DNA from: Plazaster borealis
Lineage: Eukaryota; Echinodermata; Asteroidea; Forcipulatida; Labidiasteridae
Reading direction: 5' to 3'
DNA length: 64,000 nucleotides
Assembly: GCA_021014325.1 (NCBI GenBank)
Contig: CM037472.1
Location: 16,291,063 to 16,355,062 of the forward strand
Shown here in pieces: positions 1-12,838 of the stretch. Made by a program: the position numbers and the translations under genes. Under the pieces are notes generated by a model, which was not told where the DNA came from, did not search any database, and saw only the letters and a list, made by a program, of their open reading frames with translations. Position 1 is the first letter of the stretch, and every line of letters begins with the position of its first letter.

Positions 1-3000
1 ACTCACCCAGTTTTGAGAATGGAGTTTTTACCACAGAGAAACGCTCTTTGTTGGATCCTAATCTATCTTTTTGTACAGCCGAAAACCGTATCAGAGCATA
101 ACTTGTTTGACCCAAAATATTAAAATATCTACAAGGCTGTAAGCCTTGTAGACATTATATCGCCACCGTTAAAGTAACATACCGCCTACACACGCATCCG
201 CTAGACATAAAATGACCACCGTTAAAGTAACATACCGCCCCCGCACCAGTCAACTGCACATAAATCTCCACCGTTAAAGATTATTATTAGTGGCGCCGTA
301 ATAATATTACCGTGCCCATTTCTCTTTGTCTAATTTTCAAAACATTTTTTAAGCGCCGGATCTCCGCGATTACTTTTAGGGGCATCCTCGACGGTGCTGC
401 TGGTGCAAACTACAACTCTGTAACTAATTTATTCCACGAGAAATGGGTATTCTTTGGGCTGACAAAACTGCGTCGCTTTTTGGCAAAAAATGGCTAACTC
501 ACCCACTTTTGAGAATGGAGTTTTTACCACAGAGAAACGCTCTTTGTTGGATCCTAATCTATCTTTTTGTACAGCCGAAAACCGTATAGCATAACTTGTT
601 TGACCCAAAATATTAAAATATCTACAAGGCTGTAAGCCTTGTAGACATTATATCGCCACCGTTAAAGTAACATACCGCCTACACACGTATCCGCTAGACA
701 TAAAATGACCACCGTTAAAGTAACATACCGCCCTCACACGAGTCAACTGCACATAAATCTCCACCGTTAAAGATTATTATTAGTGGCGCCGTAATAATAT
801 TACCGTGCCCATTTCTCTTTGTCTAATTTTCAAAACATTTTTAAGCGCCGGATCTCCGCGATTACTTTTAGGGCATCCTCGACGGTGCTGCTGGTGCAAA
901 CTAGAACTCTGTAACTAATTTATTCGACGAGAAATGGGTATTCTTTGGGCAGAGAAAACTGCGTCGCTTTTGGCAAAAATGGCTAACTCACCCAGTTTTG
1001 AGAATGGAGTTTTTACCACAGAGAAACGCTCTTTGTTGGATCCTAATCTATCTTTTTTGTACAGCCGAAAACCGTATCAGAGCATAACTTGTTTGACCCA
1101 AAATATTAAAATATCTACAAGGCTGTAAGCCTTGTAGACATTATATCGCCACCGTTAAAGTAACATACCGCCTCCACACGTATCCGCTAGACATAAAATG
1201 ACCACCGTTAAAGTAACATACCGCCCTCACACGAGTCAACTGCACATAAATCTCCACCGTTAAAGATTATTATTAGTGGCGCCGTAATAATATTACCGTG
1301 CCCATTTCTCTTTGTCTAATTTTCAAAACATTTTTTAAGCGCCGGATCTCCGCGATTACTTTTAGGGGGCATCCTCAGCGGTGCTGCTGGTGCAAACTAC
1401 AACTCTGTAACTAATTTATTCCACGAGAAATGGGTGTTCTTTGGGCAGAGAAAACTGCGTCGCTTTTTGGCAAAAAATGGCTAACTCACCCAGTTTTGAG
1501 AATGGAGTTTTTTACCACAGAGAAACGCTCTTTGTTGGATCCTAATCTATCTTTTTTGTACAGCCGAAAACCGTATCAGAGCATAACTTGTTTGACCCAA
1601 AATATTAAAATATCTACAAGGCTGTAAGCCTTGTAGACATTATATCGCCACCGTTAAAGTAACATACCGCCTACACACGTATCCGCTAGACATTAAATGA
1701 CCACCGTTAAAGTAACATACCGCCCCCGCACCAGTCAACTGCACATAAATCTCCACCGTTAAAGGTTATTATTAGTGGCGCCGTAATAATATTACCGTGC
1801 CCATTTCTCTTTGTCTAATTTTCAAAACATTTTTTAAGCGCCGGATCTCCGCGATTACTTTTAGGGGCATCCTCGACGGTGCTGCTGGAGCAAACAAGAA
1901 CTCTGTAACTAATTTATTCGACGAGAAATGGGTATTCTTTGGGCAGAGAAAACTGCGTCGCTTTTTGGCAAAAAATGGCTAACTCACCCACTTTTGAGAA
2001 TGGAGTTTTTTACCACAGAGAAACGCTCTTTGTTGGATCCTAATCTATCTTTTTTGTACAGCCGAAAACCGTATCAGAGCATAACTTGTTTGACCCAAAA
2101 TATTAAAATATCTACAAGGCTGTAAGCCTTGTAGACATTATATCGCCACCGTTAAAGTAACATACCGCCTACACACGTATCCGCTAGACATAAAATGACC
2201 ACCGTTAAAGTAACATACCGCCCTCACACGAGTCAACTGCACATAAATCTCCACCGTTAAAGATTATTATTAGTGGCGCCGTAATAATATTACCGTGCCC
2301 ATTTCTCTTTGTCTAATTTTCAAAACATTTTTTAAGCGCCGGATCTCCGCGATTACTTTTAGGGGCATCCTCGACGGTGCTGCTGGTGCAAACTAGAACT
2401 CTGTAACTAATTTATTCGACGAGAAATGGGTGTTCTTTGGGCAGAGAAAACTGCGTCGCTTTTGGCAAAAATGGCTAACTCACCCAGTTTTGAGTATGTA
2501 TTTTTTTACAACAGTGAAACGCTCTTTGTTGGATCCTAATCTATCTTTTTGTACAGCCGAAAACCGTATCAGAGCATAACTTGTTTGACCCAAAATATTA
2601 AAATATCTACAAGGCTGTAAGCCTTGTAGACATTATATCGCCACCGTTAAAGTAACATACCGCCTACACACGTATCCGCTAGACATAAAATGACCACCGT
2701 TAAAGTAACATACCGCCCTCACACGAGTCAACTGCACATAAATCTCCACCGTTAAAGATTATTATTAGTGGCGCCGTAATAATATTACCGTGCCCATTTC
2801 TCTTTGTCTAATTTTCAAAACATTTTTTAAGCGCCGGATCTCCGCGATTACTTTTAGGGGGCATCCTCAGCGGTGCTGCTGGTGCAAACTACAACTCTGT
2901 AACTAATTTATTCCACGAGAAATAGGTGTTCTTTGGGCAGAGAAAACTGCGTCGCTTTTGGCGAAAAATGGCTAACTCACCCAGTTTTGAGAATGGAGTT

Positions 3001-6000
3001 TTTTACCACAGAGAAACGCTCTTTGTTGGATCCTAATCTATCTTTTTTGTACAGCCGAAAACCGTATCAGAGCATAACTTGTTTGACCCAAAATATTAAA
3101 ATATCTACAAGGCTGTAAGCCTTGTAGACATTATATCGCCACCGTTAAAGTAACATACCGCCTACACACGTATCCGCTAGACATTAAATGACCACCGTTA
3201 AAGTAACATACCGCCCCCGCACCAGTCAACTGCACATAAATCTCCACCGTTAAAGATTATTATTAGTGGCGCCGTAATAATATTACCGTGCCCATTTCTC
3301 TTTGTCTAATTTTCAAAACATTTTTTAAGCGCCGGATCTCCGGAATTACTTTTAGGGGGCATCCTCAGCGGTGCTGCTGGTGCAAACTACAACTCTGTAA
3401 CTAATTTATTCCACGAGAAATAGGTGTTCTTTGGGCAGAGAAAACTGCGTCGCTTTTTGGCAAAAAATGGCTAACTCACCCAGTTTTGAGAATGGAGTTT
3501 TTTACCACAGAGAAACGCTCTTTGTTGGATCCTAATCTATCTTTTTTGTACAGCCGAAAACCGTATCAGAGCATAACTTGTTTGACCCAAAATATTAAAA
3601 TATCTACAAGGCTGTAAGCCTTGTAGACATTATATCGCCACCGTTAAAGTAACATACCGCCTACACACGCATCCGCTAGACATAAAATGACCACCGTTAA
3701 AGTAACATACCGCCCCCGCACCAGTCAACTGCACATAAATCTCCACCGTTAAAGGTTATTATTAGTGGCGCCGTAATAATATAACCGTGCCCATTTCTCT
3801 TTGTCTAATTTTCAAAACATTTTTTAAGCGCCGGATCTCCGCGATTACTTTTAGGGGCATCCTCGACGGTGCTGCTGGTGCAAACTAGAACTCTGTAACT
3901 AATTTATTCGACGAGAAATGGGTATTCTTTGGGCTGAGAAAACTGCGTCGCTTTTTGGCAAAAAATGGCTAACTCACCCAGTTTTGAGAATGGAGTTTTT
4001 TACAACAGAGAAACGCTCTTTGTTGGATCCTAATCTATCTTTTTTGTACAGCCGAAAACCGTATCAGAGCATAACTTGTTTGACCCAAAATATTAAAATA
4101 TCTACAAGGCTGTAAGCCTTGTAGACATTATATCGCCACCGTTAAAGTAACATACCGCCTCCACACGTATCCGCTAGACATAAAATGACCACCGTTAAAG
4201 TAACATACCGCCCTCACACGAGTCAACTGCACATAAATCTCCACCGTTAAAGATTATTATTAGTGGCGCCGTAATAATATTACCGTGCCCATTTCTCTTT
4301 GTCTAATTTCCAAAACATTTTTAAGCGCCGGATCTCCGCGATTACTTTTAGGGGGCATCCTCAGCGGTGCTGCTGGTGCAAACTAGAACTCTGTAACTAA
4401 TTTATTCCACGAGAAATAGGTGTTCTTTGGGCAGAGAAAACTGCGTCGCTTTTTGGCAAAAAATGGCTAACTCACCCAGTTTTGAGAATGGAGTTTTTTA
4501 CCACAGAGAAACGCTCTTTGTTGGATCCTAATCTATCTTTTTTGTACAGCCGAAAACCGTATCAGAGCATAACTTGTTTGACCCAAAATATTAAAATATC
4601 TACAAGGCTGTAAGCCTTGTAGACATTATATCGCCACCGTTAAAGTAACATACCGCCTACACACGTATCCGCTAGACATTAAATGACCACCGTTAAAGTA
4701 ACATACCGCCCCCGCACCAGTCAACTGCACATAAATCTCCACCGTTAAAGATTATTATTAGTGGCGCCGTAATAATATTACCGTGCCCATTTCTCTTTGT
4801 CTAATTTTCAAAACATTTTTTAAGCGCCGGATCTCCGCGATTACTTTTAGGGGCATCCTCGACGGTGCTGCTGGTGCAAACTAGAACTCTGTAACTAATT
4901 TATTCGACGAGAAATGGGTGTTCTTTGGGCAGAGAAAACTGCGTCGCTTTTTGGCAAAAAATGGCTAACTCACCCAGTTTTGAGAATGGAGTTTTTTACC
5001 ACAGAGAAACGCTCTTTGTTGGATCCTAATCTATCTTTTTTGTACAGCCGAAAACCGTATCAGAGCATAACTTGTTTGACCCAAAATATTAAAATATCTA
5101 CAAGGCTGTAAGCCTTGTAGACATTATATCGCCACCGTTAAAGTAACATACCGCCTACACACGTATCCGCTAGACATAAAATGACCACCGTTAAAGTAAC
5201 ATACCGCCCTCACACGAGTCAACTGCACATAAATCTCCACCGTTAAAGATTATTATTAGTGGCGCCGTAATAATATTACCGTGCCCATTTCTCTTTGTCT
5301 AATTTTCAAAACATTTTTTAAGCGCCGGATCTCCGCGATTACTTTTATGGGGCATCCTCGACGGTGCTGCTGGTGCAAACTAGAGCTCTGTAACTAATTT
5401 ATTCGGCGAGAAATGGGTGTTCTTTGGGCATAGAAAACTTCGTCGCTTTTTGGCGAAAAATGGCTAACTCACCCAGTTTTGAGAATGGAGTTTTAACACA
5501 GAGAAACACTCTTTGTTGGATCCTAATCTATCTTTTTTGTACAGCCGAAAACCGTTTAAAAGCATAACTTGTTTGACCCAAGTATTAAAATATCTACAAG
5601 GCTGTAAGCCTTGTAGACATTATATCGCCACCGTTAAAGTAACATACCGCCTACACACGCATCCGCTAGACATAAAATGACCACCGTTAAAGTAACATAC
5701 CGCCCCCGCACCAGTCAACTGCACATAAATCTCCACCGTTAAAGGTTATTATTAGTGGCGCCGTAATAATATAACCGTGCCCATTTCTCTTTGTCTAATT
5801 TTCAAAACATTTTTTAAGCGCCGGATCTCCGCGATTACTTTTAGGGGCATCCTCGACGGTGCTGCTGGTGCAAACTAGAACTCTGTAACTAATTTATTCG
5901 ACGAGAAATGGGTATTCTTTGGGCTGAGAAAACTGCGTCGCTTTTTGGCAAAAAATGGCTAACTCACCCAGTTTTGAGAATGGAGTTTTTTACAACAGAG

Positions 6001-6171
6001 AAACGCTCTTTGTTGGATCCTAATCTATCTTTTTTGTACAGCCGAAAACCGTATCAGAGCATAACTTGTTTGACCCAAAATATTAAAATATCTACAAGGC
6101 TGTAAGCCTTGTAGACATTATATCGCCACCGTTAAAGTAACATACCGCCTCCACACGTATCCGCTAGACAT
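1..6171 (+). repeat. Satellite array A, ~497-bp unit, ~12.4 copies
   Basis: Head-to-tail tandem array. The landmark ACTCACCCA recurs at 1, 497, 986, 1484, 1982, 2478, 2975, 3474, 3972, 4470, 4968, 5467 and 5962, a period of 489-499 bp. Each unit contains an inverted repeat (CTACAAGGC, 5-nt spacer, GCCTTGTAG), two copies of a ~50-bp subrepeat carrying CCGTTAAAGTAACATACCGC, and an AT palindrome containing TAATATTAC. Units are very similar and differ by single bases and 1-2 bp indels. A 60-65 codon frame recurs in most units and breaks in others; I treat it as a by-product of homogenisation, not a gene. The array fills the contig and runs into the N gap. It is related to the array at 14994-24640. 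Confidence 0.97.
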
Positions 6172-6671
6172 NNNNNNNNNNNNNNNNNNNNNNNNNNNNN
6201 NNNNNNNNNNNNNNNNNNNNNNNNNNNNNNNNNNNNNNNNNNNNNNNNNNNNNNNNNNNNNNNNNNNNNNNNNNNNNNNNNNNNNNNNNNNNNNNNNNNN
6301 NNNNNNNNNNNNNNNNNNNNNNNNNNNNNNNNNNNNNNNNNNNNNNNNNNNNNNNNNNNNNNNNNNNNNNNNNNNNNNNNNNNNNNNNNNNNNNNNNNNN
6401 NNNNNNNNNNNNNNNNNNNNNNNNNNNNNNNNNNNNNNNNNNNNNNNNNNNNNNNNNNNNNNNNNNNNNNNNNNNNNNNNNNNNNNNNNNNNNNNNNNNN
6501 NNNNNNNNNNNNNNNNNNNNNNNNNNNNNNNNNNNNNNNNNNNNNNNNNNNNNNNNNNNNNNNNNNNNNNNNNNNNNNNNNNNNNNNNNNNNNNNNNNNN
6601 NNNNNNNNNNNNNNNNNNNNNNNNNNNNNNNNNNNNNNNNNNNNNNNNNNNNNNNNNNNNNNNNNNNNNNN
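6172..6671. other. Assembly gap (500 N)
   Basis: Exactly 500 N. The round length matches a scaffolding placeholder, so true distance, order and orientation across it are not established. Satellite lies on the left and non-satellite sequence on the right. Confidence 0.98.
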
Positions 6672-8184
6672 AATAAAGCTTTTGTTATTGTTGCTAAATG
6701 TCAACTTATCAACTTATCAAATTTTCATTTTTGAGCTTAGGTAACAGAGAGAACATACATCATAATTAGTTTACTTCTATGACGTCTGAATGTCTTCTGT
6801 CGGATCTCTTCTCTTCACTCCATGGCAACTTTTCCTCCGGAATACTTTAAAAACTGTAACACTTACAGGGCTCTCCCCAGGATTTTTCAAAACTGTGGGG
6901 CATTCTGGACCCATACTTTGGAAGTCTGTTAGTTTGGCCGAAGCACGCTGATTGGAAGCAAGGTCCTTGGAATGTTTTTTACTTGGTGTTTATCTCCCGT
7001 TTTAAAGCCCTACTGTGCACTCTAAGGCATTCTAAATGGTTTTATATTTAAGATTTTTGTGAATTTGACGTGAAGTCAAAAATAAAAAATAAAAGAAAAA
7101 AGTTATTTGCATATCAGCCAACAATTCACGTGAATCGGACCAGTACACTAGTTTGTGCATGGGGAGAACTCTGCACATACAAGTTGTGTTGTCATTTAGC
7201 CCTTGAGAAAAACTCAGCTTGAGCGTACAAATGCGAAACCATTACCACTTTTTCCAAATTAATTTCAAACATTAATTTTGGGGCCACAGTCACCATAACA
7301 CTGGAGTCTATGCTTTTGTTGCCCTAGTTTGTTGTCATGGTGTGATTTTAAAATTGTCCCAAAGACCTCACAACGGGGTTTTTTATGGAAAAGTAACTTT
7401 TAGCAAATAAACTGGCCTGATGGAAAGTACTGCACTTTGTAAAATAATTCAAGATAAATTTGTAAAAGCGAGAGAGTAAATTTGTGACGGCAGATTAAAT
7501 TGGCAGTAAAAAACAAATGACAAAAAGTATGCACTTACCAATATTTCTTAATATCTTTGATACTTGACACTGCTATCAGTACATTTAATGTATCAAGTTA
7601 ATTGACAGACCCTTTTTTTAACCCAACCATAAAATGATTGATGTGGGGAGTTAGAGAATGCAAAATCACGAATGTGCAGTTGTGGCAAAATGCCCCCAAG
7701 CAACAAACATGAAACATTCAGAACCACTAAACATTGCCACCTCGGTTCACGACAAGCAACATTCACTTTGAGTGATCACATTACGATTGAATGCCCAACT
7801 TTACACCACTTTCCGTGAGCCAGTTGAAATCTAATTAGATCATTGAGAATTGGCAAAACGTGACGACACTTGTACTTGTACCAGACGGAACCCTTCCATC
7901 ATCGTGACACCTAACCTCAACCATCTTACAGATAATTGTGCATTACGGGATCTCCCGATAAGCAAGTCTCAGGCTCTGATTAAACGGAGGCCATTTTATC
8001 AGTGAGCAGAGCAACAAATCACCTAAAATGTTGACTTAGCACTACTGGTAAATCAACTACGCACATCGACTGCTCGTTCATCATGCGTAAGTCTGCCAAA
8101 GTGCAAATTGAAGTGATTTCTAAGACAAAAGGGTTGGATAAGAATAACTTTCACCTCTAACCATACAACTGCAAATTACTGGTT

Positions 8185-8676
8185 GGGGTCCATTCAGAAT
8201 AATCAATGTTTAAAAAATCTTGAGTGGGTGGGTCAAAAAAAATAACTGAAAATCAAAATTCAGTTTACAATTGAAATAATAGAAAAAAAAATGTTAAGGG
8301 AAAAAATACCCAGTTTCTGCTTCCTTCAGATTGTCTGTCATGTCTGTTATGTTTGTACTGTCCATCGTTATCAGTCCACCTTGTTTTGATAGCCATTCTC
8401 CAGTGCTGATGGCAAACATCCTCTTCTGTTTCAACTACAAAGTTACATGCTGGAGTGGAAGCCAAGAAAAGCCATTGAAAAATCCTGAGCTGGGAGAGTA
8501 TCAATTGATCTAAAATATCTGCTTCATTTGAGGCATTACTTTGTTTTTCAGTGTGTACAGGGTACATTAAATAGTCATGTCAGTATTTAAAAAGTAAAAA
8601 AAAATTGGATGGGTGGGTCAACAAAAAATTGACAAAAGATCAATATTTTTAAACATTGATTACTCCGAATGGCCCC
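8185..8676. mobile_element. MITE-like element with ~30-bp terminal inverted repeats
   Basis: The left end (GGGGTCCATTC, then AATCAATGTTTAAAAA) is matched in inverse orientation by the right end near 8648-8676 (TTTTTAAACATTGATT, then GAATGGCCCC), with a few mismatches. Inside each end is a copy of GGGTGGGTCAA, in the same orientation in both. No transposase is present and I could not define a clear target-site duplication. The interior holds a 100-codon minus-strand frame (8265-8567) of unknown meaning. Confidence 0.5.
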
Positions 8677-9917
8677 TAATCACTATACACAGTCTGTACT
8701 AGCAAATTTGTAGTAAAGACCAGATTAATTAAATTCAAAATTATTGTTCTTCTTATCTCTTCAGTTTTATGCATGGCTGGGCCCTTTAAAGTTACTGAAG
8801 TACTCAGGATCAGGATTATTTTCATTAAAACAGTTCATAGCACCGGTATAGTACATTATATTATTAGCTGTACAGTATAACACATCTCGCATAGTGCACA
8901 TCTAACTGAACACATACTTGCTCTATGGTAAATGTACCCAAAATTGTGGCCATAATTATGTTACAAATGCTAATGGGTCATACATGCCCAGATCATCTTT
9001 TACACTTGGGAACAGTTTCTGGGATGACCTCTTCCAAATGCTCCAATTAGAAGGTGGAACAGTTTCACCGCCTCCTCCAGACTGCCGGCAACAAAATACG
9101 TGAGAAGGAGGGAAGAATCTCATAAAGACGCGCAAAAACTGTACAAAATGTAACAAGCTTCCAGCAATACAGGTGTCTAACTCCAGCTAATTGGACAAGG
9201 CTCCCTATGGCTGATTAACTGTGGACCAGCAAGCAGCCTACTGCCATCATAACCACAACAGCTATGGAATGACTCATTCATGCATTCATTTTCCATATTT
9301 TTCTACATTGCCTGGGGGCTAGATGCATCACACTCGGCAAGTGATTGCATTTCATTCTGCAGGTTTTTCGGGGGAATAATTTTCTAATGATGGATAAGGC
9401 ATTTGGCGAGGCCACTGTCCAAGTACACAGCCCAAAATGTTTTCATAATCTTAGGCTTCTTATGAAATACAGAATAAAACAACACATTCAGCTGAGTTTG
9501 TTTTCTTAATCTTAAAGATACCAATAACTAGGTAATAATCATCCAAATTTATATGCTGTGCATTACTTACTTTACTTGCATACTCATCAAATACTATTGA
9601 AGTAAAACCTTCCCCTTTTTGGTACAATTTATTTTTATTAACCCAAATTGTTTGTGCTGTGTTCATGTAAATTTTCCATTATTACATTTTTATGTGCAAA
9701 ATGAACCTCAGTAGCCTACAAATTTAGTATAATTATTCTTGAAGTGCCCTAAAATTTCCTAGGTAAAGGGAGATAGGTATCCATGTGGAAAATAAATTGG
9801 AAGGGTGTTACAAAGGGGTACCAAGGCACAGCAAGGTATATCCCCAAGGGCATTCACCCACAGGTGCTGTGGGGTAACATGTAAGTTGAGGCCTGCACAG
9901 TATCCAATGATGTCAGG

Positions 9918-10052
9918 CCTGGAATTTCATCTTTGAGAGGGCGAGTCCATTTTCATTATGTAAAGGGCACTTCCATTGGAAAATCTTAAAGTCGATGGAC
10001 AACTTTTTGAAGGGGCACTAAGGCAATGACCAGGGGCAACACAAAAAAGCAT
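9918..10052 (+). repeat. Dispersed repeat fragment
   Basis: Shares blocks with 57997-58160 (same strand) and 35577-35656 (reverse strand). The clearest is GGGGCACTAAGGCAATGACC, preceded by AGGCCTGGAATTTCATC-like and AAAGGGCAC blocks. Family unknown. Three copies in one window mark it as an interspersed repeat. Confidence 0.6.
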
Positions 10053-10088
10053 TAAAAGTTCTGGTCACTGGACTTCTGGCAATGCTAG

Positions 10089-10505
10089 CTAGAGATAAAC
10101 ATGATGATGAACAACAGAGATGGACTCCGTATTCGTGTAATTCCAGGCCTGTGACGTCTGATCCAAAAATCTGCAGTCTGTCTTGTACTTGTAGACAGTT
10201 TTCATTAGTTGCCTGGCAAGCATCTCTGTATCTTCAGTGAACCCCTTACTAAAGAGACAGCCCAATGAATACCAAGGCACAGTTGGACTGAACACCTGCC
10301 AGCTCTTTTGATCAAACTTTCTGATGGGGGTAAATATAGCTGGCACGCGACCATTTGTTAGCGATATATAAACAACCTTGCATTGAAAAACACACAACAA
10401 AGACTTGACATACATCGCGCACAAGTGAACAATGGAGCAGCCATTGGGAACATGTTTGTTTTGTTGGCTAACTAAAGGATGCATGGTTGTATCATAAAGC
10501 TCCAC
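10089..10505 (-). other. Unrecognised 138-codon open frame
   Basis: The longest unassigned open frame without N in the contig. It starts with ATG at 10505 and is normal in composition, not low complexity. I recognise no domain or motif. It sits in what should be an intron of TRIM9/67. It could be chance, a degraded transposon fragment or an unannotated exon. I do not claim it as a gene. Confidence 0.2.
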
Positions 10506-10578
10506 AGTTGTATTAATACACCATTTATCAACCCTTTATCAACAACTTGGGGCACATTAATGTTTGATTAATGACCAG

Positions 10579-10640
10579 CTTGCGTTCCAACGGAGGGATA
10601 TTTTAACACTTGCGTTCCAACGGAGGGTCATTTTAATACT
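10579..10640 (+). repeat. Two-copy tandem repeat, ~30 bp
   Basis: CTTGCGTTCCAACGGAGGG occurs twice, about 31 bp apart, each followed by a TATTTTAA- or CATTTTAA-type segment. Confidence 0.8.
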
Positions 10641-12386
10641 TTTGGATTAAGGGTCAAACCTGTCTATTAGCCAAGGTGTGCCAACAAAAGTAATTCTAAA
10701 AAAACATCTGTAATTTGTCAATTTGCAAAAATTACAAATTACATTCTTGTGAGGTTTTAAAGGCTGTTAATCATTTTTTTATGAAGTTTGTGTAGCTATA
10801 CATATACAAGCACTTTAATGTCCAAGACTTTTGCCCGGATTCTTCTAAAACAAACAAAAAGCTATTAAAAAAAATGTCTTCATCAATCCTCAACTTCAAT
10901 GTTCAGATGACTTTTAAGAGCTAAATACTGCAATATACAGGCAGCTGAAAGAAAATCATTACTACATTTCCTGTGGGTGACATAGGTTGATTCGAGGCCT
11001 GATGGTTTTAAGAACGCCTCGAGTCAACATTATGTATCCTCCTCAAGTACTTGGTTGACATAGAGACATCTCACACACACATTAGAAAGTGATGCTCTCA
11101 ATTCCCTCTAATTCGTATCACAAAGATCCCCGATTTGTCTCTAATACCATTGTTTCTTGGCAACCCTCTCTCATAATACCAACTTCTTAAACTGCTCAGT
11201 GACAGCCAGATGTAATTTCTAGGGGATTTATTAACAACAAGTATAGATCTTGTCTGTCATGTTTGAAAGTTATCACTAAAGACTTGGGGCTGCCTGGAGG
11301 CAAAATGACAGCTGGATTTGTCTGACTCACGGTGGACTTCCCCTGTATTTATCATAAAAGCTAATGTTTTTCCATAAAGGATATTGTATTTGATCAATAA
11401 AAAAACACAAAAAACATACACCAGCCAGTACAGTGTGATTTCATTAACCAGGCATACAACCAATTTACAAACACAAATGGACTGTCTATTCTAGAGTATA
11501 TGTACAATATACACTTTTTAGAGCAAAATAAAGTAACACTACACAGTAGGATTTATTTATCGGTGGAACAATTTCTAGTTAAAGGCGAGATTTGTAGGAT
11601 TTATCAGCAAACTGTAAGTCTATGCTCTGGTACTTAAAATGGAAATTACAGTGTAGTTTTTGGCATGTTTGGCTGCAGATTGCACCATGGAGGTACCTAC
11701 ACTGTACATTGCACCGCATCTTAATCCTTACAAGGTGCTATAATGGTCTCATAATTCAAAATAGCTCTGCATACATGTACCTGTTGAAAAAATAATGAGC
11801 GCTTTGAGATGCCTGTGGAGAGTGATAACACACTGTGTAAGAACTGCTTCTTATTTATTTATAATATTAATATTTATTAGTTGTAGTAAAAACTACATGA
11901 TTTGATTGCCCTTCTTTTCTCAAAGAGAGGAGGATGAGGGCCTTTTTATTTATTTGTTAAATTTTTCATTTTCAGGGAGAAAAGAGCCAGACTAAAAAAA
12001 TGCTGGCTTTGTGGAATGTAGGCCTATGTCTCAAATATGGGTACATTGAATCAATCGTTGACAAAATGGTGCCAAGATGAAGCAAAATACATGAATAATT
12101 TAGTCTTTTTGGAATTAAACAAAGAGAAAGAATTAAGGATGCGGCTTCAAAGAAAGGATGAGGGCGTGGTCGACCAACTGGTGTTTTTTTACTCTACCTT
12201 AGAGAATTGTGGCAAGACAGCTTCAGGTCAGGAGTAGGGGTATACATCCAATTACTGCTTGTGTTTAAAAATAGATTGAACGGATTGAATGAGTCCAATG
12301 CAATCTATTTTTTGTTGTTAATATTGTGAAACAAGGCAAAAGTTTGTTTTAATTGGGTTTCCATTAGCAGATCCCTCTTTGGATTT

Positions 12387-12457
12387 TAGTTGAGGTAATC
12401 GTAACCATCCATCCTCCCGACCGTCGGGACGATGGAGGGTTACGATTATCACAACTA
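12387..12457. repeat. 71-bp imperfect palindrome
   Basis: Arms of about 35 bp, beginning TAGTTG and ending CAACTA, pair across a centre near 12422. The core GTAACC/GGTTAC and TCCCGAC/GTCGGGA segments are exact and only a few positions mismatch. It would form a long hairpin as single strand and may be a tiny non-autonomous element. Confidence 0.8.
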
Positions 12458-12838
12458 GATCAATTTGTGAACCTACCTCTCGATTAAATCATAATAAATG
12501 AAGGAAAAATGTTAAGACACCTGTAGATCAAAGTTATAACATTATAAATTACACGTTAGGAAAAGGTTATACAAAAAAATCATAAGGGCCTTGTAGTAGA
12601 ATGGTGGGAAACTATGCACTTCAGATGTATGAATTGTTTTCTCATCTAACTGTAACCTGACTTTGACTTTTTTGAGTTGGTTTGTCAGACTGGTTTGTCT
12701 TTATTGACCTGGGATATAAACCCACCAAAGACTTGCAGTTTCAAGATAATGACATAGGGTCAGTACTTATTCCACTGGCTGGCAACTGCTGCAAAGTTTA
12801 ACTACATTTAATGTGTATGATATCCATTTCTTCCATAC

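Larger units (their letters stand above)
6672..12838 (-). other. Probable TRIM9/67 intron 1 and repeats; no exon recognised
   Basis: Lies downstream, in the minus direction, of the TRIM9/67 first coding exon, so it should be intron sequence up to the contig end. I searched by eye for the expected short coiled-coil exon on the minus strand and did not find it. It contains a MITE-like inverted repeat (8185-8676), a dispersed-repeat fragment (9918-10052), a ~30-bp tandem duplication (10579-10640) and a 71-bp imperfect palindrome (12387-12457). A 138-codon minus-strand frame at 10089-10505 is listed separately. Confidence 0.5.

Noticed and set aside
1..6171. CRISPR-like array
   Set aside because: Whole ~497-bp units repeat, with no short repeats separated by unique spacers, and the genome is eukaryotic.
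6132..6704. Long open frames over the N runs (6132-6704; 46303-47100 and others)
   Set aside because: They consist mainly of undetermined bases and carry no coding evidence.
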